A stretch of 64,000 nucleotides of DNA from assembly GCA_020852515.1 (NCBI GenBank), contig JADZAS010000003.1, positions 1 to 64,000 on the forward strand, read 5' to 3'. Every line of letters starts with the position of its first letter. The stretch's first letter is position 1. This document shows, piece after piece, positions 27,301 to 35,216 of the stretch. A program made the position numbers and the translations under genes. Source of the stretch: Phycisphaerales bacterium (GTDB lineage Bacteria > Planctomycetota > Phycisphaerae > Phycisphaerales > UBA5793). The notes beneath the pieces were generated by a model that saw only the letters and a list, made by a program, of their open reading frames with translations, did no database searches and was not told where the DNA came from.

Positions 27301-27865
27301 CGCGGAGATAGGAAGATCGCTCCAGGTCGTTGGCGAGGCGGCGGTTCTCCGGCGTCAGGTAGGAACCGTCACTCTGCCAGCCGGGCTGACCATCTGACAC
27401 CGGGGCGCCCTGCCCGTGCGGATGTTCGTAGGCGACGGTCCACATGTAAACCTCGCCCAGACCGGTGGCGATCGGCCCCATCACCGGCTCGACGCCCTCA
27501 GGCAGCGACTCCTTGGCTTCACCAAGCCGTTCGGTCACCTGCTGGCGCGCGAAGTAGATGTTGAGGTCGTCATCGAACACCGCCGTGACCTGGGAAAAGC
27601 CGTTGCGTGAGAGCGAACGAGTTGATTGCAAACCTGGAATCCCGGCCAGGGCGTTCTCAATGGGGAACGTCACCTGCTTCTCCACCTCGATAGGAGAGAG
27701 TGACGGCGCCATCGCGTTGATCTGGACCTGGTTGTTGGTAATGTCCGGAACGGCGTCGATCGGAAGCCGCTTGAGCGAGAATAGGCCGACGGCCGCGACG
27801 AGGGACGTAAGCAGCAGGATGAGCCAGCGGTTCTTGATGGAGAAGTGCAGGACCGATTCGAGCAT
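24314..27865 (-). CDS. czcA: CzcA/CusA-family heavy-metal RND efflux pump
   Basis: A 1183-aa inner-membrane proton/metal antiporter of the HME-RND family. TM1 is in RWLILLLTSLVAAVGLFSLK. The proton-relay helix reads AIDFGLIVDGAVIIVEN, matching the DFG-x3-DGA-x3-EN type of divalent-metal (Zn/Co/Ni) pumps rather than CusA. VYGQAIIITVYIPILAL follows. It is about 130 residues longer than usual: an acidic, His-containing insert lies around residues 680-705, with a Pro-rich C-terminal tail. It assembles with CzcB and CzcC coded upstream. The metal is inferred from the motif only. Confidence 0.95.
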   Translation of the reverse strand: MLESVLHFSIKNRWLILLLTSLVAAVGLFSLKRLPIDAVPDITNNQVQINAMAPSLSPIEVEKQVTFPIENALAGIPGLQSTRSLSRNGFSQVTAVFDDDLNIYFARQQVTERLGEAKESLPEGVEPVMGPIATGLGEVYMWTVAYEHPHGQGAPVSDGQPGWQSDGSYLTPENRRLANDLERSSYLREVQDWIIRPQLKSVKDVAGVDAIGGYVKQYHVQPDPMRLVSYGLSFAEVIEAIERNNVSTGAGYVEHKGESYLVRATGRIETIEQLESVVVGTRNGVPIYIRDIAVPGGVAIGRELRTGSASENGEEVVVGTAIMLIGANSRTVAAAVDAKMAEVSRSLPPGIVVQPVLNRTKLVDATIYTVQKNLIEGAILVIVVLLLLLGNFRAAIICALAIPLSMLMAATGMVQNNVSGNLMSLGAIDFGLIVDGAVIIVENCLRRLAERQHHEGRLLTLQERLHEVMVAAKEMIQPSVYGQAIIITVYIPILALTGVEGKMFRPMALTVIFALASAFILSLTFVPAMVAILIRGRVQEKEMFLIRWAKAVYQPVLAWAMRLRWLVVATAVVAFTASAVLFTRLGQEFVPTLDEKDLALQALRMPSTSLSMSQDMQFQLEQTLAQFPEVAFVFSKTGTAELAADPMPPNISDTFVIFKPQEEWRSEPELRRLAAERKEEIQRMGVAGHAQEDGEGTHEEEGPNLKGHKGALLELIQTETSLLPGQNYEFTQPIQMRFNELIAGVRGDVAVKVYGDDFDTMQETAQVILEVLQSIPGAADAKVEQTEGLPVMTVDIDRSAIARYGLSVADVHAVVAVAMGGAEAGLVFEGDRRFDLVVRLPDALRGRIDVLDRLPIPLPRGPEPAQTIQLASATGGLNGVDHEETGFIPLGHVAAIEVAEGTNQISRENGKRRIVVQCNVRGRDLGSFVKEAQAQVANVPLPPGGWLDWGGQYENLVAAKQRLTIVVPICFFLIFLLLFSTFKSVKYALLVFSAVPLGLTGGIVALWLRGMPFSISAAVGFIALSGVAVLNGLVMVTFINQLRAEGLARDAAIVRGCLTRLRPVLMTALVASLGFVPMALATGTGAEVQKPLATVVIGGLTSSTLLTLLVLPALYRIFTGWDPTGRPLPVSQPWEGPHEGPLEVNAAVVEPPSAAKGPSPPLPGAPSESNRQDRPPEPPSGTD

Positions 27866-27928
27866 GACAGGGACTCCGATAGGGGCCGGTCGCGGCGGCG
27901 AAGGTGGACCAGTGACGAGGGGTACGAA

Positions 27929-29338
27929 TCAGTGTTCGTGAGCAGCGCTGCCCTTGCCCAACTCGGCTTTGAGGATGAAACTTCCGGCGACAACGAACTC
28001 CTCGCCCTCGTGAAGGCCAGAGCGGATCGGCACAAGCCCGCCGACGGTCTTCCCGATGCTCACCGCTCGCTTTGCGAAGGTGTTCGGCTCACCGGCGACC
28101 GGGACGAACACCGCGGGGCCACCTTCGACGGTCTGAATCGCTTCATCGGGAACTGCGATCACCGCCGCAGGCAAGGTGCCGCCGGGATCGGACGCGACAA
28201 TCTCGACCTGCGCAAACATGCCCGGCCTGAGTGCAATCTCGGATGCAGGCACTTCGATCCGAACCTGGGCGGTGCGCGTCGTCGAATCGACGAACGGAGA
28301 TACAAACGCCACCTGTCCCTGATAGGTCAGACTGCCGACGGTTCCGACGGTCACCCATGCCGTCGCTCCGACCTGTACTTCATGCACACGCGCTTCCGGT
28401 ACATCCGCCAGCACCCAGAGAACCTCGGTGTTCGCGATGACGAGCAGTTTTTCCCGATCGGGTCCGACCAGTTCGCCCAGCGTGACTTCGCGTTCGACGA
28501 CTTGGCCCGCCAGGGGAGCATGGATGGTGAATCGGGGATCAACTTCACCGCTCCGAATGAGCATTTCCACTTCCGCCTGCTTCATCCCGAGGATGTGAAG
28601 GAGATTCTCGGCGGCGGTCGCCGCCGCCTGCGCGGACTGCTGCGCGGCGAGGGCGGCCTTGTACTCGCCCTCTCGCGTCTGCACTTCGGCCAGCGCAATT
28701 CCCTCGGACTTCTCGTAGAGTCCTCGCGCCCGGTCCCACGCCGACTTCGCGAGTTCGACCGTCGGAACGATGGTCTGCGCCGCCGTCCGCTTGATGAGGA
28801 AGTCACTCTGCGCCTCTCCCAGTTCCGGGCTTTCGACGACGACGAGGTCGTCGCCCGCATCCACGATACTGCCCAGCCGAACCTTTATCTCCACGGCGCG
28901 GCCCGAGAGAGGTGAGCCAACATGCGCCATCGCTTCGATGTTGAATCCGACCCGCGCTGGAGCGACGAGAGTGTGCTGGAGGACTCTGGCTTGGGCGCGC
29001 TCCACCTTGATGCCGTACCGCTCGATCGCGTCGGGCGCGAGCGTGACCTCATCCACGTGAGCCTCTGACTCCCCTTCCGAATGGGCGTGACCGTCGTCTT
29101 CCGCGGGCTCTCCAGCCGCCGTTGCCCCAAGCGGCTCATCATGATCGTGCCCGTCTCCCTCCTGGTGGGCGCCAGTCATCTTGACGGCACTCGTCTCTCC
29201 GTGGTCGTGGCCATCCTCCTCCGAGTGCTGATCCCGATCGCATCCGGTGATGGCGACTGCCGCAATGACGAGCATCGCCGCGACGATCGGTGGATTGACC
29301 CGCAGGTGCGGCAGACTGATTGATCTCAACGTGCTCAT
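27929..29338 (-). CDS. czcB: CzcB-type periplasmic adaptor lipoprotein
   Basis: A 469-aa membrane fusion protein. ATG at 29338 follows GGAGAGCATCACC. The signal and lipobox end AAVAITGC. Next comes a His/Asp/Glu-rich linker (DGHDHGETS, DGHDHDEP, DGHAHSEGE) that probably binds metal. The barrel-sandwich and hairpin (FTIHAPLAGQVVEREVTLGE) and a C-terminal beta domain follow. It links the inner-membrane pump to the outer-membrane channel. It lies 63 bp upstream of czcA. Confidence 0.93.
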   Translation of the reverse strand: MSTLRSISLPHLRVNPPIVAAMLVIAAVAITGCDRDQHSEEDGHDHGETSAVKMTGAHQEGDGHDHDEPLGATAAGEPAEDDGHAHSEGESEAHVDEVTLAPDAIERYGIKVERAQARVLQHTLVAPARVGFNIEAMAHVGSPLSGRAVEIKVRLGSIVDAGDDLVVVESPELGEAQSDFLIKRTAAQTIVPTVELAKSAWDRARGLYEKSEGIALAEVQTREGEYKAALAAQQSAQAAATAAENLLHILGMKQAEVEMLIRSGEVDPRFTIHAPLAGQVVEREVTLGELVGPDREKLLVIANTEVLWVLADVPEARVHEVQVGATAWVTVGTVGSLTYQGQVAFVSPFVDSTTRTAQVRIEVPASEIALRPGMFAQVEIVASDPGGTLPAAVIAVPDEAIQTVEGGPAVFVPVAGEPNTFAKRAVSIGKTVGGLVPIRSGLHEGEEFVVAGSFILKAELGKGSAAHEH

Positions 29339-29379
29339 GGTGATGCTCTCCGGGGCAGTGATCTGCCCGAGTGTTTCCG

Positions 29380-30804
29380 TTACATCCACGCTGCCGCGGT
29401 GGATTGGTGCGTAGCGGACTCGCCGCCCTCGTTTCCAATGCCTGTTGCCCCGACGACGCCGGAGCCGCCGACGGCACGCTGCAAGCGGATCTGTGCAAGC
29501 GCGGTTTCCCGTTCGATGTCTATCGCCCTGGCCTGCGTGGCCCGAAGATCCTGCTCGGCAAGGAACAGGGGCGTCACATCAGTCTGGCCGGCGCGGTAGG
29601 CGTCCTCCGCCTGCTGCCGTCGCTGCTGCTGGAGCGGGATCAACTCCCTGCGGACCCGCTCAAGGTTGGCGGTGTTCGCGGCGAGCGCTTCGTAGGCTCG
29701 ACGGACCTCTTCAACGACCTGCCGCTTGGCACGGGTGAGATTGTGGCGCACCTCGATCTGCTCGGCACTGAGGCGCGCCCGCCGGGCCTGCCCCATGTCA
29801 AACATCGGAAGCGGCAAGGCAAGCGCCGGTCCCGCTGTCCACTCGCCGTCTCGCTCGGCCTCAACGCCCGCCTCTGCGCCCTCCCACGGCAGCAATCGCA
29901 GCAACGCCTCCTCATCTCCCAGCGCGGCAAGTTGCCAGCCAATGGCCTGCACCTCGGGTCGATGGAGCAGGGCCACCGCTACCCATCGCGACTCAACATC
30001 AGACCGTGGCAGCGGCGCAACCCAGGAGTCCAGCGCCCACGCCGCCGCCCCCGATGGCTCGCCGACGAGTCGCGCCAGTCTCAGGCGCTCCTGACGCTGT
30101 CGAAGGCGGGCGTCAGCGATCTCCACCTCCAGTTCCACGCGCTGCGCCTCGAGTGTGGTCAGGTCGCCTCGAATGCCCTCTCCGGCTTCCAGTCGGTCGC
30201 GCGCCACTCCGACCAACTTCCGAAGCAGGTCGAGTCGAGTTTCCAGGATCGGAAGGAGCCGATCGGTCGCCTGCGCCGCCACATATGCTTCCTGCACCTC
30301 CGACGCCACGTCCAGCGCAACCGTCACCGCATCGGCCGCTGTTTGGCGCAGGCGATTGTCCGCGGCGCTGGAGCGGCGCGGAATCTGCAGCGCGGCGATG
30401 AAGTCCTGCGCGAGCGAGGCCTCGATGACCGGTGACCCGGCGCCCCACCTCAGCGCGATGTTGAGGACCGGGTTGGGCAGGAGTCGCGCCTGATCGGCGT
30501 CGGCCAGCGCGATGCGCACCCTCGCCAGCGCCGCCTGAAGACCCGGATCGGTCGTGACGGCTCGCTCTACGGCCTGACCGAGCGTGAGGGTGTCGGCCGA
30601 TACCGGTTCGTCCAGCGGACCGCCTTCGACCGTGAACCGAACGATGACCTCCAGTCCGGTCGCCGCCGCTACAGCCTGCTCCGCTATGGGGTCAGGCGGG
30701 GCGGTCGTCTGGCACCCGATCAGGAATGGAAGTATCAGCGCGGGGACGGCAGCGCGGAGTGCCCCACGGCACGACCGGCGCGGAGGATGCAGATGTTCGA
30801 ACAT
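29380..30804 (-). CDS. czcC: CzcC/TolC-type outer-membrane efflux lipoprotein
   Basis: A 474-aa outer-membrane factor. The lipobox is LPFLIGC, and duplicated TolC-type helical repeats follow (LTLGQAVERAVTTDPGLQAA; RRAYEALAANTANLERVRRE). ATG at 30804 is preceded by GAGGAAC, so residues read from 30897 are not used. The gene lies 41 bp before czcB and leads the C-B-A order typical of czc operons. Confidence 0.92.
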   Translation of the reverse strand: MFEHLHPPRRSCRGALRAAVPALILPFLIGCQTTAPPDPIAEQAVAAATGLEVIVRFTVEGGPLDEPVSADTLTLGQAVERAVTTDPGLQAALARVRIALADADQARLLPNPVLNIALRWGAGSPVIEASLAQDFIAALQIPRRSSAADNRLRQTAADAVTVALDVASEVQEAYVAAQATDRLLPILETRLDLLRKLVGVARDRLEAGEGIRGDLTTLEAQRVELEVEIADARLRQRQERLRLARLVGEPSGAAAWALDSWVAPLPRSDVESRWVAVALLHRPEVQAIGWQLAALGDEEALLRLLPWEGAEAGVEAERDGEWTAGPALALPLPMFDMGQARRARLSAEQIEVRHNLTRAKRQVVEEVRRAYEALAANTANLERVRRELIPLQQQRRQQAEDAYRAGQTDVTPLFLAEQDLRATQARAIDIERETALAQIRLQRAVGGSGVVGATGIGNEGGESATHQSTAAAWM

Positions 30805-30937
30805 GGTGTTCCTCGTAAGCGCATCGAGAGGGACTGGACGGAACCGGCGACGCATCGGCGTGCGCGCAGTCCACGAACCAACGCCACAACGGCTCAACGG
30901 CAGTCGCCGTCAAGCGTGGGCGAAGAAGTCTCTGGCG

Positions 30938-31366
30938 CTAGACGAGGAGGATGACAGATCGGAGCCGGACGATGGAATCGGGCGGATGTGCCGACGAGAA
31001 TCTCAGTCTCGTGCGCGGCCGAGTCCTGACCTGATCGGTGTCGCGGACAACCGTGGCCGCGAGAAGTGAAGGGACGATCGCTGGCAGAACGTCTGCGCGT
31101 GGAGCGATCTGAGCGCCGGCGCCGTCAACACTGAGCGGGGTGTCCTCGCAGGGGTGCGGCCCGCACGGATCGCCTTCACTCGTCGGGTCGCCGATGACGG
31201 CGGCGGAGCGGCATTCGCCTGCACCGACCTTCACGCAGCCCAACTCCACGCGTGTGCCGCCGTGAACATCCGAACAGAGCACGAGGCCTGCGCGCAATGC
31301 CGTACTCCCGAGTCCGAAGGCCAGCAGGCAGGTCCAAACCAATATGGGGACGATGGAGCGTTTCAT
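30938..31366 (-). CDS. secreted Cys-containing protein, start of efflux operon
   Basis: This 142-aa protein has a signal peptide ([20 protein letters not shown]) and scattered cysteines in [22 protein letters not shown] and [15 protein letters not shown] at 31366 was chosen because the signal peptide begins there. It lies 133 bp upstream of czcC on the same strand. A periplasmic metal-sensing or binding role fits the position, but I do not recognise the family. Confidence 0.65.
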   Translation of the reverse strand: MKRSIVPILVWTCLLAFGLGSTALRAGLVLCSDVHGGTRVELGCVKVGAGECRSAAVIGDPTSEGDPCGPHPCEDTPLSVDGAGAQIAPRADVLPAIVPSLLAATVVRDTDQVRTRPRTRLRFSSAHPPDSIVRLRSVILLV

Positions 31367-31579
31367 CGCGAGGGACCGATTGTACACCGAGCACTGGTGT
31401 GTGTCCGGGCGGCGAACTGGATGAGTGCCTCCGCAAAGCGGGGCGTTGCCCGGCTCCCCCATCCGGCTGCTCGGGCATCCGTGATGAAGCCGACGTGGGC
31501 AGGCTTCGCAGGTGCGTTCCCATCGTCGGCGGGAATACCGCGCTTATTGGGGCGGTTATACTCGCACCTGCGACTTCAT

Positions 31580-32506
31580 GTGGGGTGGTCAGCCTCATCT
31601 GCTGCCCAACGGTGGGAAACCGCCGTTAACCACAGTTCCGATGATCGAATCCAGGCTCGTGGATGCGACTTCGATGGTGCCGGGCCGTGGCGTCGCCGCG
31701 CGTTCACACTCATCGAACTCCTCGTGGTCATCTCCGTGATCGCTCTGCTCATCGCTTTGCTGCTGCCGGCACTGGCCCGAGCGCGTCACGCCGCGCGGCA
31801 GGCGGGCTGCCTGAGCAACCTCAGCCAGATCATGGTCGCGACCGCGATGTACCTCGACGAGCACAATGATCTCATGCCCATCCTCGTCCCGCGCGGCCAT
31901 GCCCTGCTCGACAACTACAGTCACGGCGGGCGCTACACGATCAGGCCCGAGAGCGCGTGGGACCACCTGTACCTGCCATACGAGCGCCCGCTCAACAGGT
32001 ATGTTCATCCCGATCAGCCGCGAGGCGATAGGGCCACGCCGCGCCAGGACTTCCTCGATCCGCGACAGTTCAACTATCCGGTCTTTCAGTGCCCGGACGA
32101 TCTGGCTTACAACTTCACTGAAGACTTCAGCGAGCCGGAACCGACGCAGGGCACGAGCGCGTACTTTCTCGTCGGAACGTCGTACGCCTTCAATGGGACG
32201 TGGTATCCCTGCCACGCGTTCTTCTACAACGACGTGGCGGAGCCGATGAACTGGCCGACTGGCGTTCGAGCCTACACCCGCGCGCGATTGCAGATCGCCT
32301 CGCAGTTTGTGGCCTATCTCGATGAACCGGGCAACTTCCACGCCGTGTTCCGGACCGCGCCCAACCAGACCCATCACGGCGCCCTTGGCGCCTACTCAAT
32401 GGCGTTTCTGGACGGGCAGGCCGGTGTCACTCGCTACGATGGCGACCCCTTCGACCCGACTCGCTACGTGCTGTTCCCGGAGCAGAAAAAGCGCGATGAG
32501 AATTAG
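31580..32506 (+). CDS. type II secretion-like pseudopilin with H-x-DG tail
   Basis: The prepilin motif [20 protein letters not shown] is followed by [20 protein letters not shown], which is typical of Planctomycetota pseudopilin-like proteins. The C-terminus has [15 protein letters not shown], a variant of the H-x-DG motif. The true start is unclear: no in-frame ATG lies close, and I used GTG at 31580, about 34 codons before the motif. The product would be cleaved and methylated at the F after the R/A-rich leader. It may be carried by the host rather than the metal cargo. Confidence 0.7.
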   Translation: MGWSASSAAQRWETAVNHSSDDRIQARGCDFDGAGPWRRRAFTLIELLVVISVIALLIALLLPALARARHAARQAGCLSNLSQIMVATAMYLDEHNDLMPILVPRGHALLDNYSHGGRYTIRPESAWDHLYLPYERPLNRYVHPDQPRGDRATPRQDFLDPRQFNYPVFQCPDDLAYNFTEDFSEPEPTQGTSAYFLVGTSYAFNGTWYPCHAFFYNDVAEPMNWPTGVRAYTRARLQIASQFVAYLDEPGNFHAVFRTAPNQTHHGALGAYSMAFLDGQAGVTRYDGDPFDPTRYVLFPEQKKRDEN

Positions 32507-32637
32507 CGTCCATCGCCCGAGTGCCCTCCGTACACCCATGTCGGTCTACCGCTGATCCCCCCGGAGGGCCATGAGACATCAGGTGTCGAACCAAAGCGCC
32601 CGGGCGAGTTAGGCGGAAGCGCCGGTCGTGCATCTCG

Positions 32638-33250
32638 CTACTGCCAACGCTTGATTCGTCCACACCGACACCGGCGCTGTTCCTCTCGGGCATCCGCCAG
32701 ATCCAGTGCCGTCGCATCGTCGAAGCGGTGCGGGGCGATGTGCGGGCCAGGGGTGTCGGTGACTTCACGGGGGTTCGCTACCGTAGGGGTCGGCGACGGA
32801 TTCGAGACGGCCGTTGGCGCCGGCGATGCTTCGGGCTCACCGTCTCCGCCGTTCAGAGGCTGTTTCAGAACCTCACAAAGGGCTGGTGGAACGGGCCTCC
32901 GTCCCGTGACATTGTACGGGCGAGACGCACGTACCACCGTTGTGAAACAGCCTCTCAGCGAAGTTGGGCACTCCTCCTGGCAGGTCTCGTGTAGATGGAG
33001 CGTCACTGTTCCACTCGTCGCGTATGAACGCACGGGGATGTTCGTGAAGACCGGATCGGCGCACAAGCAGTCGCACGAGCCAAGCCCATTCGTGAAGGTC
33101 AGGGGGAAGGCGCTGTAGGATGAGAGGTTGCGGGCGTCGAAAGCATGGGTGCCGAGGAAGAGCAGGCCCGTCGCCTGGCCGCCGGCGCCGATCGGGCTCA
33201 GCCAGATCGGCAGGATGAACCGCAGGTTCGCGTGGTCGTAGGCCAGGTTG
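32638..33250 (-). pseudogene. 5'-truncated copy of the Cys-rich tail-region gene, carrying a MITE
   Basis: This stretch is homologous in the same orientation to the 3' half of the gene at 57486-58466 (nucleotides about 57490-57972). The shared protein includes LLFLGT, AFDARNLSSYSAFPLTF, TVTLHLHETCQEECPTSL and a proline-rich tail. The first 170 or so residues are missing, and homology stops abruptly at 33250. The reading frame is still open through a 99-bp insertion (32856-32954), but there is no normal start. Confidence 0.8.
32856..32954. mobile_element. 99-bp MITE with 12-bp terminal inverted repeats
   Basis: The ends are GAGGCTGTTTCA and its exact complement, and the inverted repeats extend to 16 bp with one mismatch. 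TCA flanks both sides (32853-32855 and 32955-32957), a 3-bp target duplication of the TNA type made by some IS5-family elements. The homologous gene at 57.7 kb lacks the insertion, which shows the empty site. There is no coding capacity of its own. Confidence 0.8.
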
Positions 33251-33340
33251 CGGCGATGGGAGCGGGGATCATCTTACGGGTTTGAGGCCCTCTCTCCCGG
33301 GCCGCACCCATCCGTCGACCGCGGCCAGAAGGAGCAAGCC

Positions 33341-33955
33341 ATGAGTCGGAGGGAACACTGGGATGCGGTGTACCGCAGCAAGCGCGACGCGGAGCTGAGC
33401 TGGTTCCAGGCGATGCCGGTCGTGTCCCTATCGCTGATCGAGGCGATCAGCCCGCCGCCATGCCGCGTGATCGATGTCGGAGGCGGCCAGTCCGCGCTCG
33501 CGCGCGAACTGTTGTCGCGCGGAATTGAATCTGTGACGGTACTGGACATCGCCAGCGCCGCCATCGAGCGGGGCCGGGCTCGCCTCGGGCCGGATCACGA
33601 CTGGGTCAACTGGATCGTGGCCGACGTGCTCGAGGATCCCGAACTCGGAAAGGTCGATCTGTGGCACGATCGCGCGGTGTTCCACTTCCTGACCGAGGCG
33701 GAGCAGAGGTGCCGTTACGTCGCGGCCGCCAGCCGCGCGGTAGGCCCGGGTGGTCACGCGATCGTCGCGACCTTCGCGCTCACGGGCCCCGAGATATGCA
33801 GCGGCCTGCCGGTGTGCCGTTATGACGCGCGGCGTTTGGCAGTCGAGTTCGGCCCGGCCTTCCGGCTGATTCGTTCGACCGAGGAGGCCCACACCACGCC
33901 GTCGGGGAAGACCCAGGACTTCGTGTACGCACTCCTGGCCCGCGAAAGGGTCTGA
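33341..33955 (+). CDS. class I SAM-dependent methyltransferase
   Basis: A 204-aa methyltransferase. The SAM-binding loop is RVIDVGGGQSALARELL (about residues 44-60), and SVTVLDIASAAIERGRARL supplies the acidic ribose-binding residue. VDLWHDRAVFHFLT resembles motif IV of thiopurine or trans-aconitate methyltransferase-like proteins. AAGGAG precedes ATG at 33341. Such genes often travel with metal and metalloid resistance, and the substrate is unknown. Confidence 0.85.
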   Translation: MSRREHWDAVYRSKRDAELSWFQAMPVVSLSLIEAISPPPCRVIDVGGGQSALARELLSRGIESVTVLDIASAAIERGRARLGPDHDWVNWIVADVLEDPELGKVDLWHDRAVFHFLTEAEQRCRYVAAASRAVGPGGHAIVATFALTGPEICSGLPVCRYDARRLAVEFGPAFRLIRSTEEAHTTPSGKTQDFVYALLARERV

Positions 33956-34158
33956 TCGACAACAAGGATGGTCGTTTGCGCGAGCTCTATGAGGCGGCCC
34001 GTTGAGGTCCGGGTTGCGCGGCGGCAGATGGCGCACCCTGGCACTCACTGTTTCGCTCGATCCGCTTGCGCACTTGGCGCGAAAGATGTCCCACTACCGC
34101 GATGTCGCCGGGTTTGCGTTGAGGCATTGGCACCTGGCTCGATGAGTGCTCGGATGCA

Positions 34159-34183
34159 GTTGCGCGATCTCCGCGAGCGCAAC
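34159..34183. repeat. hairpin repeat, copy C
   Basis: GTTGCGC, an 11-nt loop and GCGCAAC match copies A (22226) and B (23441) in arm sequence and spacing. Extended similarity with copy B runs to about 34270, including CTCATA and a terminal GAGACTCG...GAGA segment. Confidence 0.65.
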
Positions 34184-34361
34184 TGGGGGCCTTGCGCTCG
34201 TTCCAGTGGAGCCGACCTCCTCATAGCTCCGGCACAGGTCGAAGAGAGACTCGCCGAGAATCTTGGCGCACCGTGATCGCTTGGGCGGCAAGGAGCGTGG
34301 TGTCCGGGAATTGCTCTTGGGAGAGGTGGGATACCCGAAGGGGGTAGATTCCCTGAACCGT

Positions 34362-34514
34362 CAGGGCGATCGCGTTCTCGTCATTCCCGCCCAGGCGGGA
34401 ATCCAGTCGCGCTGGACGTACCTGTGTCAATCGCCAAAACCGGTTCGCATGGGCGTTCCAACCTTGCTGGATGCCCGCCTTCGCGGGCATGACGACGAAA
34501 ACGCGATTGCCCTG
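34362..34514. repeat. REP-like twin palindrome (MITE-like, 153 bp)
   Basis: The two ends are imperfect inverted repeats of about 45 bp. CAGGGCGATCGCGTTCTCGT on the left matches CAGGGCAATCGCGTTTTCGT on the right complement with 2 mismatches. Each arm contains its own hairpin: ATTCCCGCC-CA-GGCGGGAAT on the left and ATGCCCGC-CTTC-GCGGGCAT on the right. This is the layout of paired REP sequences. No REP-associated transposase gene is visible nearby. Confidence 0.7.
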
Positions 34515-34570
34515 CCTGAACCGTCCAATGCCGAGCCGGGTCGGCTCTCCCCTCCTATGCTTCCGAGGCG

Positions 34571-35035
34571 ATGAACACATCTCAAACACTCCGGGTTCTG
34601 CTCGCGCTTATGGTGGCGTTCTTGTCGCCCGCATGGTGCTGTTGCCGGATCGCGCAGGCGTCTCACTGTTCAAGCGACCCGATCGAGCGGGCCATCGAAG
34701 GTGCGCATCATGATGGTCAGCATGAAGATCGCGAGCGAGTCGTTTGCCATGCGGAGCAATCAAGCAGCCAACAGCCTTGCGACCGAGACGAACCGGGCGA
34801 CACTGGATGCGGCTGCCAGAGCCACATGGTACAAGCCACCCTTGTCGCGGCCGAGGCCGTGCCTTCCGCACACCTGTTTCACTCTTTCTGTCTGCTGAGC
34901 GCGGCCGTTCCGACTGGCCTGATCGACTTCGATCGGGCGGGGTCAGAACACCGCTACAGACCCGCAGATCCAGCATTGGCGGGGAAGGTGCGCGCACAAT
35001 CTCTCTATGCGCGCCATTGCCTGCTTCTGGTCTAG
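34571..35035 (+). CDS. secreted Cys/His-rich protein
   Basis: This 154-aa protein has a signal-like N-terminus (LRVLLALMVAFLSPAWCCC) and many Cys and His residues, as in AHHDGQHEDRERVVCHAEQ and GDTGCGCQSHM. The pattern is typical of small periplasmic proteins beside copper and mercury resistance genes, such as DUF2946-like ones. It opens the long plus-strand metal operon. Metal binding is inferred from composition. Confidence 0.6.
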   Translation: MNTSQTLRVLLALMVAFLSPAWCCCRIAQASHCSSDPIERAIEGAHHDGQHEDRERVVCHAEQSSSQQPCDRDEPGDTGCGCQSHMVQATLVAAEAVPSAHLFHSFCLLSAAVPTGLIDFDRAGSEHRYRPADPALAGKVRAQSLYARHCLLLV

Positions 35036-35216
35036 CCGCGTCCACGCCGCCCGAGTGATGCCCATCGCACAGCCATAAGGGCCGTGCCATGTTCATCCTA
35101 TTCACCTCGTCGGCGCGACCGCAGCGGCACGCGCCTCACCACACCGCAGTTCGATCACGCTTGCCCGGAAGTACCGTGCAAGGAACGACATTCCCCCAGT
35201 CCTCTAAGGAGTACCC

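Larger units (their letters stand above)
33956..34570. other. intergenic region with two repeat types
   Basis: Over 600 bp without a credible gene. It carries dispersed repeat copy C (about 34150-34270) and the REP-like palindromic element at 34362-34514. It separates the methyltransferase from the first gene of the plus-strand metal island. Confidence 0.5.
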
